Below the pieces are notes generated by a model, which worked only from the letters and a program-made list of their open reading frames with translations, searched no databases and was not told where the DNA came from. This document shows, in pieces, positions 1 through 9,858 of a stretch of 64,000 bases of DNA; position 1 is the first letter of the stretch; each line of letters opens with the position of its first letter. The position numbers were made by a program, and so were the translations under genes. The stretch covers positions 1 through 64,000 of the forward strand of contig JAEZGI010000025.1 of assembly GCA_023416995.1 (NCBI GenBank). Reading direction: 5' to 3'. Origin of the DNA: Bacteroidota bacterium (lineage in GTDB: Bacteria > Bacteroidota > Bacteroidia > Chitinophagales > Chitinophagaceae).

Positions 1-18
1 TTTTTCATGTTGAAAGGT

Positions 19-213
19 TTATGATGAGGAGAAATGTGATAACCTATCATAGATGGCACGGTGGTTCACAGCGTATTGCTGAAAAAAATGCAGGCGTTTA
101 CATGAATTGGACAAGTATGTGTAGTAGTGGGAACGGAAGAGCAGGATGGCGTCTCTGATAAAATCCAAAAGTTCAGGAGGCGCGGGACAGGTTGATAAAT
201 AATGTTGATGCAA
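19..213 (-). pseudogene. possible remnant of an AraC-type regulator N-terminus
   Basis: A 64-residue open frame opens with a short stretch (YLSTCPAPPELLDFIRDAI) that reminds me of the start of AraC-type regulators of this phylum, then stops. A neighbouring frame continues with a hydrophobic CIFF-type segment, as a frameshift would give. There is no DNA-binding domain in the window and the resemblance is by eye only. It could equally be a chance open frame. The remaining bases up to 577 hold no gene I can support. Confidence 0.2.
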
Positions 214-509
214 ATTAATTCAATAGCAACCCTGAAACAATAACCTTTTAGTGGAATTCAGCAAGATTTAAACCGGCGTAAGAGCGAGAATTGAAGGAAA
301 GCGTTTGAAGCAACAGCCAGACAAACAGCGCCCAGGATCAAACCATTGAGTGTTTGTCTTTTTATTGTGCAAACCGAAACCTTGCTTCCTGGAAGATATA
401 CATTGCGGAGCGGTAGCCAGGCACTTAACCATTGTATAAGAGGCAGGTTTTCCACCACCCAAACTGTTTATAAAAGTGTTTGCACATTGTGCTGTACCAT
501 TAATAGTCA

Positions 510-526
510 GGGTTTATGACAAACCC
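510..526. terminator. weak hairpin downstream of the sialic-acid operon
   Basis: GGGTTT and AAACCC form a 6-bp stem around a 5-nt loop, about 50 bp after the last gene of the minus-strand sialic-acid operon. There is no clear T-run after it, so an intrinsic terminator is only a possibility. Confidence 0.3.
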
Positions 527-577
527 CAAAAGGCATTAAAACCAGTACATAAATTTTCAGGTGGGTTTATCCGGGTA

Positions 578-1960
578 TCAACTCCGCCTTGTCTTAACCC
601 AAAATAAACACCAGGTGGCCAACAACATACATACCGCCGCTACCTGGTATGTCAGCGACAAACTCACATTGGCATCTTTTAATGCACCTCCCACATATAC
701 CATGGCACCTCCGATGATAGTGCTTAACAAATTAAGAAAACCGTAGCCTGTAGCAATATAGCGTGTATCAGCCACCTGTCGTAACACCGGCATCAGGTTG
801 GAATCGTTGAATCCGCGTGCGACGCCAAAAATCAACATCGCAACTATTGCTATCCAAAACACAGAAGTGGAAGCCATCAGGAACAAAAACGGTGCACCGA
901 TCGTAAAACCAATGATGAGTACAAACAATCTTCCGCGTTGGTTTTTTGTGACCCATCTATCTGCCAACAATCCCCCCAGCACCACGCCAATGAACGAACC
1001 AACCTGTATATAGCCTGTTGCAGAAATACCAGCTGCACCAAGATCAAGACTGAAATGCTCTTTGAGAAAGGTAGGAAGCCATCCGTTCACCAGCCAGTTC
1101 ACCATACCCAGGATAGTGAAATAAATTAGCAGGAAATAAAAAGACCTGATACCAAAAAGATGTTTAAACGCAGCAAGCATACTTACAGCAGGGGGCTTCG
1201 CTACAGCGGGTTCACTAGCTGCGGCGGGGAGACCGGTACTGGCTGCTGTCGAAATAGCGCTTTCGCCTGTCTTGTCGTTCAATTGAGCATTATGGCCAAA
1301 CGAAGTATTCCCAGGCGCGATGTTGGGCGTCGCTGTTTCCGACGACTGATTTTTAAAAGGATGTTCTTTCAAAAAATACCATAACAACAATGCATATACA
1401 ATGCCGATCGCGCCAAACAACGTAAAGCCTGTACGCCAGCCATAATCCATAGCTATATATCCACCCAAACCACCAAATGCCAGACCGGCGTACAAACCAC
1501 TCATGTGCAGTCCTGTCGCAAGAGAACTTGTTTTTCCCCGATGATAATCCATGATCATCGCCAGACCGGCAGGGATATAACAGGCCTCACTAACGCCCAT
1601 GAGTATACGTGCTACCAACATTTCATTAAAGCTGCTTACGTGACCCGTCCAATAAGTAACCGCGGACCAGATCAACACGCTGAAAACAATCACTTTTTTA
1701 CGGCTATAACGATCGGCAATAAAACCACCAAGTGGACTTAATAATCCATATGACCATAAAAACACGGAGGTTAGCAAACCAAATTGTGCATCGGTAAGAT
1801 CAAACTCCTGCACAATCGGATCGCGCATTGAGGTAATCAGGATACGATCGAGATAATTCAGAAACGCTACCACCCATAACAGGGCCACAACCAGCCAGGC
1901 ATACCGCATCGTTGGCATTTTTCCCAAATTTCCTCGCTGCGCCGGGTTATATCCAACCAT
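578..1960 (-). CDS. MFS transporter, probable sialic-acid permease
   Basis: This 460-residue inner-membrane protein has the major facilitator pattern of twelve hydrophobic segments in two halves. The first segment is followed by the NYLDR motif (about residues 34-38) and the first cytoplasmic loop by GGFIADRYSRKK, both typical of the anion:cation symporter branch. A hydrophilic Ala/Pro/Thr-rich loop of roughly 55 residues separates the halves (about 205-260), longer than usual. It is the last gene of the sialic-acid operon. Its ATG shares one base with the stop of the Kelch gene (TAATG), so the two are translationally coupled. From context it should carry free sialic acid from periplasm to cytosol for the lyase, the role of NanT. 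Substrate is inferred from neighbours, not from a specific motif. Confidence 0.85.
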   Translation of the reverse strand: MVGYNPAQRGNLGKMPTMRYAWLVVALLWVVAFLNYLDRILITSMRDPIVQEFDLTDAQFGLLTSVFLWSYGLLSPLGGFIADRYSRKKVIVFSVLIWSAVTYWTGHVSSFNEMLVARILMGVSEACYIPAGLAMIMDYHRGKTSSLATGLHMSGLYAGLAFGGLGGYIAMDYGWRTGFTLFGAIGIVYALLLWYFLKEHPFKNQSSETATPNIAPGNTSFGHNAQLNDKTGESAISTAASTGLPAAASEPAVAKPPAVSMLAAFKHLFGIRSFYFLLIYFTILGMVNWLVNGWLPTFLKEHFSLDLGAAGISATGYIQVGSFIGVVLGGLLADRWVTKNQRGRLFVLIIGFTIGAPFLFLMASTSVFWIAIVAMLIFGVARGFNDSNLMPVLRQVADTRYIATGYGFLNLLSTIIGGAMVYVGGALKDANVSLSLTYQVAAVCMLLATWCLFWVKTRRS

Positions 1961-3021
1961 TATTGTTCATTTGTTTTAAGTGCTAACACAACATTTGTCC
2001 GCACCGCAGGTCGCACTTCGCCACCGGGTAAAACATATAAATTGTTCCATTGAACTGCGGTAGTTGTAACGGGGATTGAGGTTCCGGCAAGATGAACTTC
2101 ACCTTCATTACTCCAGCTATTGGAAGCGACATTATAGTGCAGCATCCTGTTTGAGAAGCCCGGATGTTTTTCTTTTAACTCAGATGCCTGGGGTGCCAAT
2201 TCACCATCATCACCGCCCACGATAATAAGTCCATCCTGCATACTTAAAGCAGGCGAGGCAGCTGCAGCAACAGACACCGGCAAATTGGCAATCTGGCTCC
2301 AACCAGAAACCGGGTCAAAACGAAAAGCATCTTCCAGGTATTTGCGTTGACCATTAATCAATGCCACACCACTTAAGAGATATATTTTCCCGGCATGTTC
2401 ACCCAATACGGCCAACATACGCGGTGAACCGGGCCAGCTATCAAGCACCTCCCAGCCTTTCGCATTATCCTCCAGATCGAGCCGCCAGAAATCTGCCTCG
2501 GCTTCAGTGGCATCCGGCTTGCTGATACCACCCGCAACATAAATATGATGTCCCGATAAAACTGCCGTGGAGTTTGCCATCGGCTTCGGAAGATCAGGCA
2601 ATCTTCGGTTACTCACGCCCGTATCGTTATTTTGAATGGCTATCACCGCGGTATTGTGACCGTTCTCATTACTTCCGCCAATTAAAATCAATTCATCTTT
2701 ATAACTCACACTGCCACCGTAGCCAAGCGAGTCAGGCAGTGAACCAGACAAACGCCATTTGCCTGTTGGTGCATCCAACAGAAAAATCTTATTGCTCCAT
2801 TTCTTGAGCGAGCCGGTCCATGGCGCACCACCATCGGGAAAGTTTGCACCGCCGGCAACCAGCAATGCACCATTGCTTACACCAGCAAAAGAACCTGCGA
2901 ATCCAATTGAATCGGGAATTGGTGACAAACTATTCCACTGAGTGGCACGCTTTGAAGGTTGCACACATGCATCTGCCTGGATCATCATAACTATCAATAT
3001 TGCTCCTACAATGTTTTTCAT
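1960..3021 (-). CDS. nanM: Kelch-repeat N-acetylneuraminate epimerase/mutarotase, NanM-like
   Basis: The 353-residue protein is a Kelch beta-propeller with repeated glycine pairs (VAGGANFP, LIGGSNENG, VAGGISKP, IVGGDDGE, LPGGEVRP). GGANFP near the start and GGEVRPAVRT at the end are the pattern of the cyclically permuted mutarotase/NanM family. That family interconverts alpha and beta N-acetylneuraminate in the periplasm. The N-terminus is a signal peptide ending in QADAC, which may be a lipobox. It sits between the PKD/LamG gene (2-nt gap) and the MFS gene (1-nt overlap), so it would act between sialidase release and uptake. Family assignment is firm; activity is inferred. Confidence 0.85.
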   Translation of the reverse strand: MKNIVGAILIVMMIQADACVQPSKRATQWNSLSPIPDSIGFAGSFAGVSNGALLVAGGANFPDGGAPWTGSLKKWSNKIFLLDAPTGKWRLSGSLPDSLGYGGSVSYKDELILIGGSNENGHNTAVIAIQNNDTGVSNRRLPDLPKPMANSTAVLSGHHIYVAGGISKPDATEAEADFWRLDLEDNAKGWEVLDSWPGSPRMLAVLGEHAGKIYLLSGVALINGQRKYLEDAFRFDPVSGWSQIANLPVSVAAAASPALSMQDGLIIVGGDDGELAPQASELKEKHPGFSNRMLHYNVASNSWSNEGEVHLAGTSIPVTTTAVQWNNLYVLPGGEVRPAVRTNVVLALKTNEQ

Positions 3022-3023
3022 AT

Positions 3024-4544
3024 CTAAAGATCCTTCAATACAGTGATCTCTGACTGGCTCAACGCACGTTTGTAAATAATCAGATCATCAATCTGGCCAT
3101 TAAAGGCGTTCGAAAATCCTGCCGTTCCTTCCTGCATACCTACTTTGAAACCAGCATTGTTCGAAGTAGTTTTAGCGCCGGTAGCAGACGTCGCTTCCCT
3201 GATCTTCACTCCATCTATATATAATGCAGTCACTGCTCCCGACCGCACACAAACCACATGATGCCATGTACCGTCATTAGTAGTGGCCGCCGCACCTGAA
3301 TTAGCTGTAGTGAGGTTAATCGTACTTCCACCTGTATTATCTTCAGTTGAAAAAGATGTAAGATTGGTTGCACTGCCAAGAATTCTTAACCAGGTTTGGT
3401 TGTCCCCCGATCCCAGAGCACCGCTCTCCTGCCAAATCATACCTCTTGCTGAGGTATTTGTTTTATACCATACTGACACAGTATAATCACCAACACCAAA
3501 GTTCATTGCATCATCATCGGCTACATAAAAGCCACCGGTTCCGTTGAACAGGCCAGCAGATTCAGCATTACCACGTCTGTCTGGTTGTGTGAATGCAATG
3601 GTACCTTTTGCCTCTGAAGAAAGTTTAGAAGGACCAGCATCATCTATGGATCCATCGAGCGGGTAAAACGCAGTGAGCCCGGTTCCCGGCACCACAAGTA
3701 TATAATCTGTTTTTTCAATGGTAGATTCGCGAACATCGTTAGATGCAACAAGCTTCACTTTATAACGGCCAGGTGTAGAATATTGCACTGACGGATTCTG
3801 TTCGGTTGATGTTGTTACATCAGCACCCTCAAAGGTCCACTCCCATGCTGTAGCAGTGCCAATAGATGCATCATTGAACTGGATGCTTCCGCCGGCATAG
3901 GTGGCGCGGAATGTGCTGGTGAATTGAGCTTCAACCGAAGTAAGATCAACAATAGTTAATACATCAGTTTTAACTTCGGTGTCTTCACCAACTGGATTAC
4001 TGACCTTTAATGTAACTGTATATAGCCCCGGTTCCTCAAAAGTGATCACAGGACTTTTTTCATTAGAAGTTAACACTGTGTTGCCAGACCTGAACTCCCA
4101 GGCCCAGGCAGTAGGCATTCCTGTGCTGTTATCAGTAAACGTTACAGGTACATGCTGATTTACCGCAGTGGCGCTGATTGTAAAAGCAGCTTCAACCTGG
4201 CGATAACCAATTTTGATATAGCCTTGTTTTGTTTCCGTTGATGTATTGTGTTTGTTGCTTATTGTAAGGGTGACACTATAGGTGCCCGGTTCATTGTACC
4301 GGACCTCCGGACCTGACAGATCAGAGCTGGCCGGATCGCCACCTTCAAACTCCCAGTTCCAGGTTGCTGGTTGACCTTCTGATATGTCCTCGAATTTTAC
4401 CAGGTCGCCTGCAAGAAACTCCTGGGTTTCAGTTTTGAAATCAGCACGAAGTGGCCTGGCATCGTTGTCTTTTTTACATGCATTAAACAAAGCGAATGCT
4501 GCAATAACAATTAATAAGCGATAATGAAAAGCAAATCGTTTCAT
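3024..4544 (-). CDS. PKD-domain and LamG-domain surface lipoprotein
   Basis: This 506-residue protein starts with a signal peptide and lipobox (FALFNAC, Cys about 23). Three PKD domains follow (about residues 33-115, 118-200 and 206-290), recognisable by the repeated W(E/A)F.. and YSVTLT/YTVTLKVSN strands. The last 210 residues form a concanavalin-like LamG/laminin_G_3 domain with AFYPLDGSIDD, WYKTN, WHHVVCVRSG and LYIDGVK. No catalytic motif is visible. The position between nanA and nanM and the domain make-up suggest a surface glycan-binding lipoprotein that captures sialylated glycans for the neighbouring sialidases and SusCD. That role is inferred; the domain calls are clear. Confidence 0.85.
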   Translation of the reverse strand: MKRFAFHYRLLIVIAAFALFNACKKDNDARPLRADFKTETQEFLAGDLVKFEDISEGQPATWNWEFEGGDPASSDLSGPEVRYNEPGTYSVTLTISNKHNTSTETKQGYIKIGYRQVEAAFTISATAVNQHVPVTFTDNSTGMPTAWAWEFRSGNTVLTSNEKSPVITFEEPGLYTVTLKVSNPVGEDTEVKTDVLTIVDLTSVEAQFTSTFRATYAGGSIQFNDASIGTATAWEWTFEGADVTTSTEQNPSVQYSTPGRYKVKLVASNDVRESTIEKTDYILVVPGTGLTAFYPLDGSIDDAGPSKLSSEAKGTIAFTQPDRRGNAESAGLFNGTGGFYVADDDAMNFGVGDYTVSVWYKTNTSARGMIWQESGALGSGDNQTWLRILGSATNLTSFSTEDNTGGSTINLTTANSGAAATTNDGTWHHVVCVRSGAVTALYIDGVKIREATSATGAKTTSNNAGFKVGMQEGTAGFSNAFNGQIDDLIIYKRALSQSEITVLKDL

Positions 4545-4587
4545 GGCTCGTATGTATATGAGTTTTGGGGATGATTGCGGGTGATGA

Positions 4588-5541
4588 TTATGCCTGCTGT
4601 GCCTGTACCCTGGCCTGGTTCATTATACCAGCCGATTCATTTACGGCGCGGAAGAAACCATTTTCATCAAGCGATTGAAGCAGTTCGTTTTCCTGTTCAG
4701 AGGTAAGCGGTTGCAAAGGCAGTCTGCAATTGCCCAGCTCCAAACCCAGTCTGCGCATAATACTGCGTTGCGCCGGGATGGGCGGAAACTTCACCAGACA
4801 ACGAACCATGTTCACAGATTGCAATTGCATGGCTGCGGCTTCAGTTGTTTTTCCTTCATTAAACAATTGCATGATACGCGCGTAAAGCGGAGCCGCAAAA
4901 GTATAAGTGCTGCCAATTGCACCTTTGGCACCTACTCCCAGTGCCGGGAGCAACATTTCATCGTAACCAAACAAAATATCAAACTTGCCGTTTTTGTAAT
5001 TAACACAGGCCTGGTATTCGTGAAGCGTAGAAGCTGTGTATTTGATCCCGTTGAAATTCGGGATCGATTTTTCAGCAAGTTCAAGGAAGTTGACCATATC
5101 CATAGCCACTCCTGTCAGGGTTGGAATATGATAATAGTAGAACGGCAATGAAGGTGCCGCTGATGCAATCTGCGACATGCTTTGAACCAGATTATCTACA
5201 GATGTTGGTTTGAAATAAAAAGCAGCAACAGATGAGATGGCATCGGCCCCTGACGCTTCGGCGTGTGCAGCCAGGTCGCGACATTCTGAAATGGCACTAT
5301 GTCCCACATGCACCAACACTTTAATTCGTTTCCGTGCAGCCTTAATGTATGCTTCAGCGACCTGTTTTCTTTCCTCAATGGTCAGATTTGGGCCCTCACC
5401 ATTGGTACCACAGATAAACACTCCTGCAAGTCCGTCTTCAATCATCTTTTCAACAATAGCGGGAATGATATCCAGGTTGATCGAACCGTCCTGATGATAT
5501 GCAGCAAATGTCGCAGCAATTAGCCCTCTTATCTTCGTCAT
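4588..5541 (-). CDS. nanA: N-acetylneuraminate lyase
   Basis: This 317-residue cytosolic enzyme of the DHDPS/NAL aldolase superfamily splits N-acetylneuraminate to pyruvate and N-acetylmannosamine. Visible hallmarks are GTNGEG at residues 45-50 (pyruvate carboxylate binding), the YYYHIP segment with catalytic Tyr137, and GIKYT with Schiff-base Lys167. Length matches the family. No signal peptide is present, as expected for the intracellular step. It is embedded between the sialidases and the PKD/LamG and Kelch genes, which supports the sialate rather than dihydrodipicolinate assignment. The ManNAc epimerase and kinase that normally act next are absent from the window. Confidence 0.93.
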   Translation of the reverse strand: MTKIRGLIAATFAAYHQDGSINLDIIPAIVEKMIEDGLAGVFICGTNGEGPNLTIEERKQVAEAYIKAARKRIKVLVHVGHSAISECRDLAAHAEASGADAISSVAAFYFKPTSVDNLVQSMSQIASAAPSLPFYYYHIPTLTGVAMDMVNFLELAEKSIPNFNGIKYTASTLHEYQACVNYKNGKFDILFGYDEMLLPALGVGAKGAIGSTYTFAAPLYARIMQLFNEGKTTEAAAMQLQSVNMVRCLVKFPPIPAQRSIMRRLGLELGNCRLPLQPLTSEQENELLQSLDENGFFRAVNESAGIMNQARVQAQQA

Positions 5542-5565
5542 GTATAATTTTTTAGAACAAGATTT

Positions 5566-7212
5566 TTATAACAATTCTTCAAGCTTTACCGACTGAAACA
5601 CGAGGTCAGATTGGCTGCTTTCATATAAAACACCAATGGTATTTTCATCTATCGAGGTAAGACATGAATATCCTCTACCCTTGTTTTGATCCAACAACAC
5701 TTTGCGGTGCCAGGTTTTGCCATCATCATAACTTACTTTAAGCGTGATGTTATTCCGGGCAACTTTTGAATCGGGATTACAAAAGATCAGTATTGATTTC
5801 TTCTGTCCATTGCGTGTATAGTCGTGGCGTATAATACTGGCCATACACACCGGTTCCTGCAAGGCATTATGGGAAGTGGGATGTACCGTCCAGCTTTCAC
5901 CAAGATTCCTGGTCACCGCTATTGCCCTGCCATTACGATCGCTGGTATCGCCTTTGTTTGCATTTGCACGCATGTTCAGCATTAAGGAACCATCGCTCAA
6001 TTCAACGGCCATGTTTTCAGTAGTTGACTCATCAACGGCTGCGTTACTTGTCTTCCACGTCTTACCACCGTCCTTACTGTAGGTGATGTTTGAAAAAGCC
6101 TTACCAGTAGCATCGCGGCCTTGTGTGGGAAACACGAGTGTGCCGTCCTGCAACGTGATTCCGGCGCCGGGGGCGGGTGCCCAGAGCCACCACTCTTCTT
6201 TCTTACACATTTTCGTGATGTTAACGGGTTCACTCCATGTTTTACCGTTATCAGTACTTTTTGTAATAAGAAATTGTGAAGTTTGTTTTACACCAAAACC
6301 AGGCTGCGAACCTTTATCGCGCCATTGGTGATTCCAGTCTGTACTGGTATCAGTAAGGTTTTCGATCCATTTGCCTTCTTTGTTGATGACGCCGTACATC
6401 CACAGACCTGCAACGTAAATATCACCGGAGTTTTTATCAACAAGAATACATGCATCAGAAACGCCGTTAAATTTTTGTGGCAAACCGCCCCATTCACCCA
6501 TATCTAACACTACCTGCATCGGCTGCCAGGTTTTGCCTTTATCTGTACTGCGTGATAAGCCAATATCAATATCGCCCTGCAGATCCTGAGCTTTTAATCG
6601 TCTTGCATCGTAGATGGATAGAAGGCTGCCATCTTTTGCAGTAGCTATTCCTGGTATTCTATGCGAAACAACATTTTCTTCACCGGCCCTGCGCACAGAA
6701 GTTCCCATACGTTGCCAGGTTTTGCTGGCGGGTGCAGTAATACTGACTGTTCTTTTTCCAAAACGCGCATGTGTTGCGAGCACCTGCATGCTGTCGAACA
6801 GGGTTGCTTTATCGCTCACCGCCGCAGTTATTATAAAATAGTTTTTACCATTCTTAAGGGTAGCATTGCCCTTTATTTCAATAGTTCCTTTCTTATTGTT
6901 AACCGTCTTACCTACAATAGTTGACTTTCCCATTTTTGTATCCGCCTGGGCCGCAGAATCCTGACCCAGAGACAATAACGATACGCTTTTCACCAACCCG
7001 GTACTTGAGCCTGTTACCCTGAGGCGCAATGCTTCAAGACTAATCGTTTGATCACCTGTTGCGGTGATAACGAGCCCCGCCACCGGGTTGCGATCTCTTT
7101 GTATCAACACCGGTAACCTGTATTGCTCAAATACAATATCCTGCGCCAGGCCAGGTATTGAAAACAGGAGACCCGTTAGTATGCCAACGGTTGATTTATG
7201 TATTCTGTTCAT
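5566..7212 (-). CDS. exo-alpha-sialidase, GH33, with N-terminal accessory domain
   Basis: The frame is open upstream to 7284, but the ATG at 7212 begins a good signal peptide (MNRIHKSTVGILTGLLFSIPGLAQ) and leaves a 7-nt gap to the preceding gene, so I use it (548 residues). A beta-sandwich region of the BNR-associated N-terminal type comes first. The six-bladed sialidase propeller starts at HRIPGI, which holds the first arginine of the catalytic triad. Asp-boxes are visible: STDKGKTW, STDNGKTW, SKDGGKTW and a degenerate SYDDGKTW. It releases terminal sialic acid from glycoconjugates outside the inner membrane. It is the second of two tandem sialidases; unlike its neighbour it has no lipobox, so it is probably periplasmic or secreted. 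Confidence 0.93.
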   Translation of the reverse strand: MNRIHKSTVGILTGLLFSIPGLAQDIVFEQYRLPVLIQRDRNPVAGLVITATGDQTISLEALRLRVTGSSTGLVKSVSLLSLGQDSAAQADTKMGKSTIVGKTVNNKKGTIEIKGNATLKNGKNYFIITAAVSDKATLFDSMQVLATHARFGKRTVSITAPASKTWQRMGTSVRRAGEENVVSHRIPGIATAKDGSLLSIYDARRLKAQDLQGDIDIGLSRSTDKGKTWQPMQVVLDMGEWGGLPQKFNGVSDACILVDKNSGDIYVAGLWMYGVINKEGKWIENLTDTSTDWNHQWRDKGSQPGFGVKQTSQFLITKSTDNGKTWSEPVNITKMCKKEEWWLWAPAPGAGITLQDGTLVFPTQGRDATGKAFSNITYSKDGGKTWKTSNAAVDESTTENMAVELSDGSLMLNMRANANKGDTSDRNGRAIAVTRNLGESWTVHPTSHNALQEPVCMASIIRHDYTRNGQKKSILIFCNPDSKVARNNITLKVSYDDGKTWHRKVLLDQNKGRGYSCLTSIDENTIGVLYESSQSDLVFQSVKLEELL

Positions 7213-7219
7213 AGACTCT

Positions 7220-8398
7220 TTATTTAAATGATGTAACCGGCACATTGCGATAAGCGATACCCTCGTTATACCGCGCGGTACCACACTCGTATAAAATACC
7301 TACCTGGTTTCCGTCGACCATTACAAGATCAGAGTAACCGGAGTTACCGGTATACACTGAAAATGTCTTCGGCCAGGTATCACCGTTATCAGTACTCATC
7401 TTGATCGTCATATTTATCCTTGTAGTACTTGCAGGATTAGAAAAGAATAATGTATGCTGTCCGTTTAACGAAGCGTCAAGCAAACTGCCCTGGCAAACCG
7501 GGTCAACCAACGTAAGTGCCGATACAGGCGTTGTCCACGACAGACCACCATCTGAACTTGTACTTTTCATACGCAGGTTATTATTGTTCGAAACGCGCAT
7601 ATTCAACATCAGCTTACCATCTGAAAGTTCAGCTACGGTGCTTTCATTAGGGTTCAGCGAAATGGTTGGAGAGATGCCGCCGATTTTCCAGGTATCACCA
7701 TTATCATCTGAGTAGATTACATGCGAGTACCCTTTTCGCCCGCTCCCGATCTCAATGTAATCGCATGGGATCACCAGGCGACCGGCATTAGCACCCTGTT
7801 TGATTTGAATGCCATGACAGGGACCTGTAGCATACCAGCCCCAGCCCGGTTTTTTTACATCAGAGGTGATTTCTGTTACGGTTGCCCAGGTATTACCATC
7901 GTCCACGGAACTTGTTTTATAAACACGACGTGTATCCCGGCTGGTGCCGGCGTTGATTGTTCCAATAGCGTCTGAACCAAGGTTCCAGGTCATAAGCAGG
8001 TGTATCTTGCCCGTAGCCTGGTCAACGACGGGAGCGGGATTACCGCAGGTATTATCACCATCATCCCAAACTACACTGAGGGCCGACCAGGTTGCACCCT
8101 TATCACTTGAACGTTTTACAACGAGATCTATATCGCCTTCATCACTGCAGTCATGTTTTCTGCCTTCAGCAAATGCGAGCAGTGTGCCATCTTTTGTTTT
8201 GATTATTGCCGGGATACGGAAACAGGAATATCCCCCTTCTCCTGATCTGTAAATATGGTTAAATGCATTGTTACCCGTACCATTTCCACCACCTCCTGTT
8301 CCGGGCTGATTTGGTTCCGGTATCGGTGGACTATCCTTGCCGCAGGCAGCCAGGAATATGACGAGTATCAGCGATAGATAATGTCTGATCGTTTTCAT
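7220..8398 (-). CDS. sialidase lipoprotein, GH33
   Basis: The first possible codon of the frame is TTG at 8404; the ATG at 8398 (MKTIRHYLS) gives a clean SPII signal and lies 2 nt after the susD stop, so I prefer it (392 residues). The lipobox is FLAAC, followed by a Pro/Gly-rich tether. The catalytic propeller begins with CFRIPAI (triad arginine) and includes the aspartate segment CSDEGDID. Asp-boxes include SSDKGATW, SDDNGDTW, SSDGGLSW and STDNGDTW. It is expected at the cell surface beside SusD, cutting sialic acid from host or environmental glycans. It lacks the accessory N-terminal domain of the adjacent sialidase, so the pair may differ in location and substrate. Confidence 0.93.
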   Translation of the reverse strand: MKTIRHYLSLILVIFLAACGKDSPPIPEPNQPGTGGGGNGTGNNAFNHIYRSGEGGYSCFRIPAIIKTKDGTLLAFAEGRKHDCSDEGDIDLVVKRSSDKGATWSALSVVWDDGDNTCGNPAPVVDQATGKIHLLMTWNLGSDAIGTINAGTSRDTRRVYKTSSVDDGNTWATVTEITSDVKKPGWGWYATGPCHGIQIKQGANAGRLVIPCDYIEIGSGRKGYSHVIYSDDNGDTWKIGGISPTISLNPNESTVAELSDGKLMLNMRVSNNNNLRMKSTSSDGGLSWTTPVSALTLVDPVCQGSLLDASLNGQHTLFFSNPASTTRINMTIKMSTDNGDTWPKTFSVYTGNSGYSDLVMVDGNQVGILYECGTARYNEGIAYRNVPVTSFK

Positions 8399-8400
8399 AA

Positions 8401-9837
8401 TCAATATCCTTCAGTTTGTTCCAGGTTAGGGTTCAGAAATATTTGTGTGTTGGGAATTGGTGAGAACAGTGGAACGTTTTTGCCATTCAGATTCGGTACT
8501 TCAGCATAGGCATTGATCGTACCACCATAATGAAAACGAACCACATCCGGCCAGCGCTTAAGTTCGAGCCAGAACTCGCGGCCGCGTTCATCAAATATTG
8601 CGCGTTCGAGTGATGTCTTGTCCAGTGGACCGGTGTATGTACCGATACCTGCGCGGCTCATCGTTTTATCCAGTTCAGTTTTTGCGAGGTCACCCCGGCC
8701 GAGCCCGGCAAGCGCTTCGGCCTTAAACAAAATCATTTCTGCAGCACGATATACAACGATCTCATTTTCAAAATAGCGGTCATCACTATACGCCGTTCCG
8801 CGGAATTTGTTATCGAAAATTCCCATAATATTATTGGCAGCGTCAACAGCGGTGATAAACGAATTTTCTTTGCGCGCATCATTCGCTGCAAACGTGCTCA
8901 TGATCTTTGGGCTCGGTGTATATACACTTCTCGCTCCGTTACGTGCGAAGGGAATTGAATTCACATTTGTAGCGGTAGACACGAATATGTCGCGTGGCTT
9001 GAGACGGCTGCCATAGTGGTCAGATTTCTCATCACGTAAAAAATAGAAAGAAAATATTATCTCAGCATTTTTTCTCTGCGATGTTGAATGGATGTCTGCA
9101 AAGTTATTAACCAGGGTTACACCTGATTTCAGTGCTTCATCAGCGGCTACGATCACCTGTTCAAGGTCGGCATTCCCGCCGCCAAGTACTTTTGCTTTCC
9201 ATAATAAAACATCGGCTTTTAATGCGTACGCTGCAGGTTTGCTGATCAGATTTTTATTGACGAATCCATTCTCAGGGAACAGTGTTAACGCCTGTTCGAT
9301 ATCAGCAAGCACCTGGGTCATCACCGCTGTCGCCGGTGATCTTGCAGGCAGCTCACGTACCGCGCTTTCTGTTGGTTCAAGTACGATGGGCACATTTCCC
9401 CAGATGCGCATCAGGGAAAAATAAGTATGAGATCTTACCCATAAAGCCTGCGCCATCGCGCGTTTGATGTTTGCCTGGCTACCTGTTGTGATGGCAGGCG
9501 CATTTTTAAGCAAAAGGTTGCAGTGATGAATGATATTGTAGAAGTCGATCCAGTTCGGTGCATTCAAAGCTGTCAGGTTCTGTGCCCATTCTTCGCTTAC
9601 CGGCCCTTCAAGCCCGGCAACAAAAACATCACTCCTGTCTTCAAAGTAAACAGTGCGGTTCATCAATGCACGCAGATCAGCGTTAATCCCGGTCATATAA
9701 CCTGTAACATCGCCTTCAGCGTTCCAATATGATTCGTTGGTGATGCTGGAAACTGGTGGGGCATCCAACATTTTGGTACATCCGGTGCCGGTGAAAAACA
9801 GCGCGGCTATAGCAGTTTTGAATATTATCTTTTTCAT
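8401..9837 (-). CDS. SusD/RagB-family outer-membrane lipoprotein
   Basis: This 478-residue protein has the SusD plan: signal peptide with lipobox (FTGTGC), the N-terminal SESYWN-type segment (ITNESYWNAEGD), TPR-like helices (ALWVRSHTYFSLMRIWGNVP), and the C-terminal FDERGREFWLELKRWPDVVRF block typical of SusD_RagB. It is the substrate-capturing lid over the SusC channel encoded 21 nt upstream. Being the second gene of the sialic-acid operon, it probably binds sialic acid or sialylated oligosaccharides. The ligand is inferred from context. Confidence 0.93.
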   Translation of the reverse strand: MKKIIFKTAIAALFFTGTGCTKMLDAPPVSSITNESYWNAEGDVTGYMTGINADLRALMNRTVYFEDRSDVFVAGLEGPVSEEWAQNLTALNAPNWIDFYNIIHHCNLLLKNAPAITTGSQANIKRAMAQALWVRSHTYFSLMRIWGNVPIVLEPTESAVRELPARSPATAVMTQVLADIEQALTLFPENGFVNKNLISKPAAYALKADVLLWKAKVLGGGNADLEQVIVAADEALKSGVTLVNNFADIHSTSQRKNAEIIFSFYFLRDEKSDHYGSRLKPRDIFVSTATNVNSIPFARNGARSVYTPSPKIMSTFAANDARKENSFITAVDAANNIMGIFDNKFRGTAYSDDRYFENEIVVYRAAEMILFKAEALAGLGRGDLAKTELDKTMSRAGIGTYTGPLDKTSLERAIFDERGREFWLELKRWPDVVRFHYGGTINAYAEVPNLNGKNVPLFSPIPNTQIFLNPNLEQTEGY

Positions 9838-9858
9838 GTGTTTATTTTTATGGCAAGG

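Noticed and set aside
258..462. Two short minus-strand frames near the left edge
   Set aside because: Overlapping frames without start context, signal or domain; likely chance.
4675..5151. 158-codon plus-strand frame opposite nanA
   Set aside because: It lies wholly antisense to a clear enzyme gene and has no recognisable composition.
7213..7284. Longer start of the second sialidase
   Set aside because: It would overlap the neighbouring sialidase and hide the signal peptide that begins at 7212.
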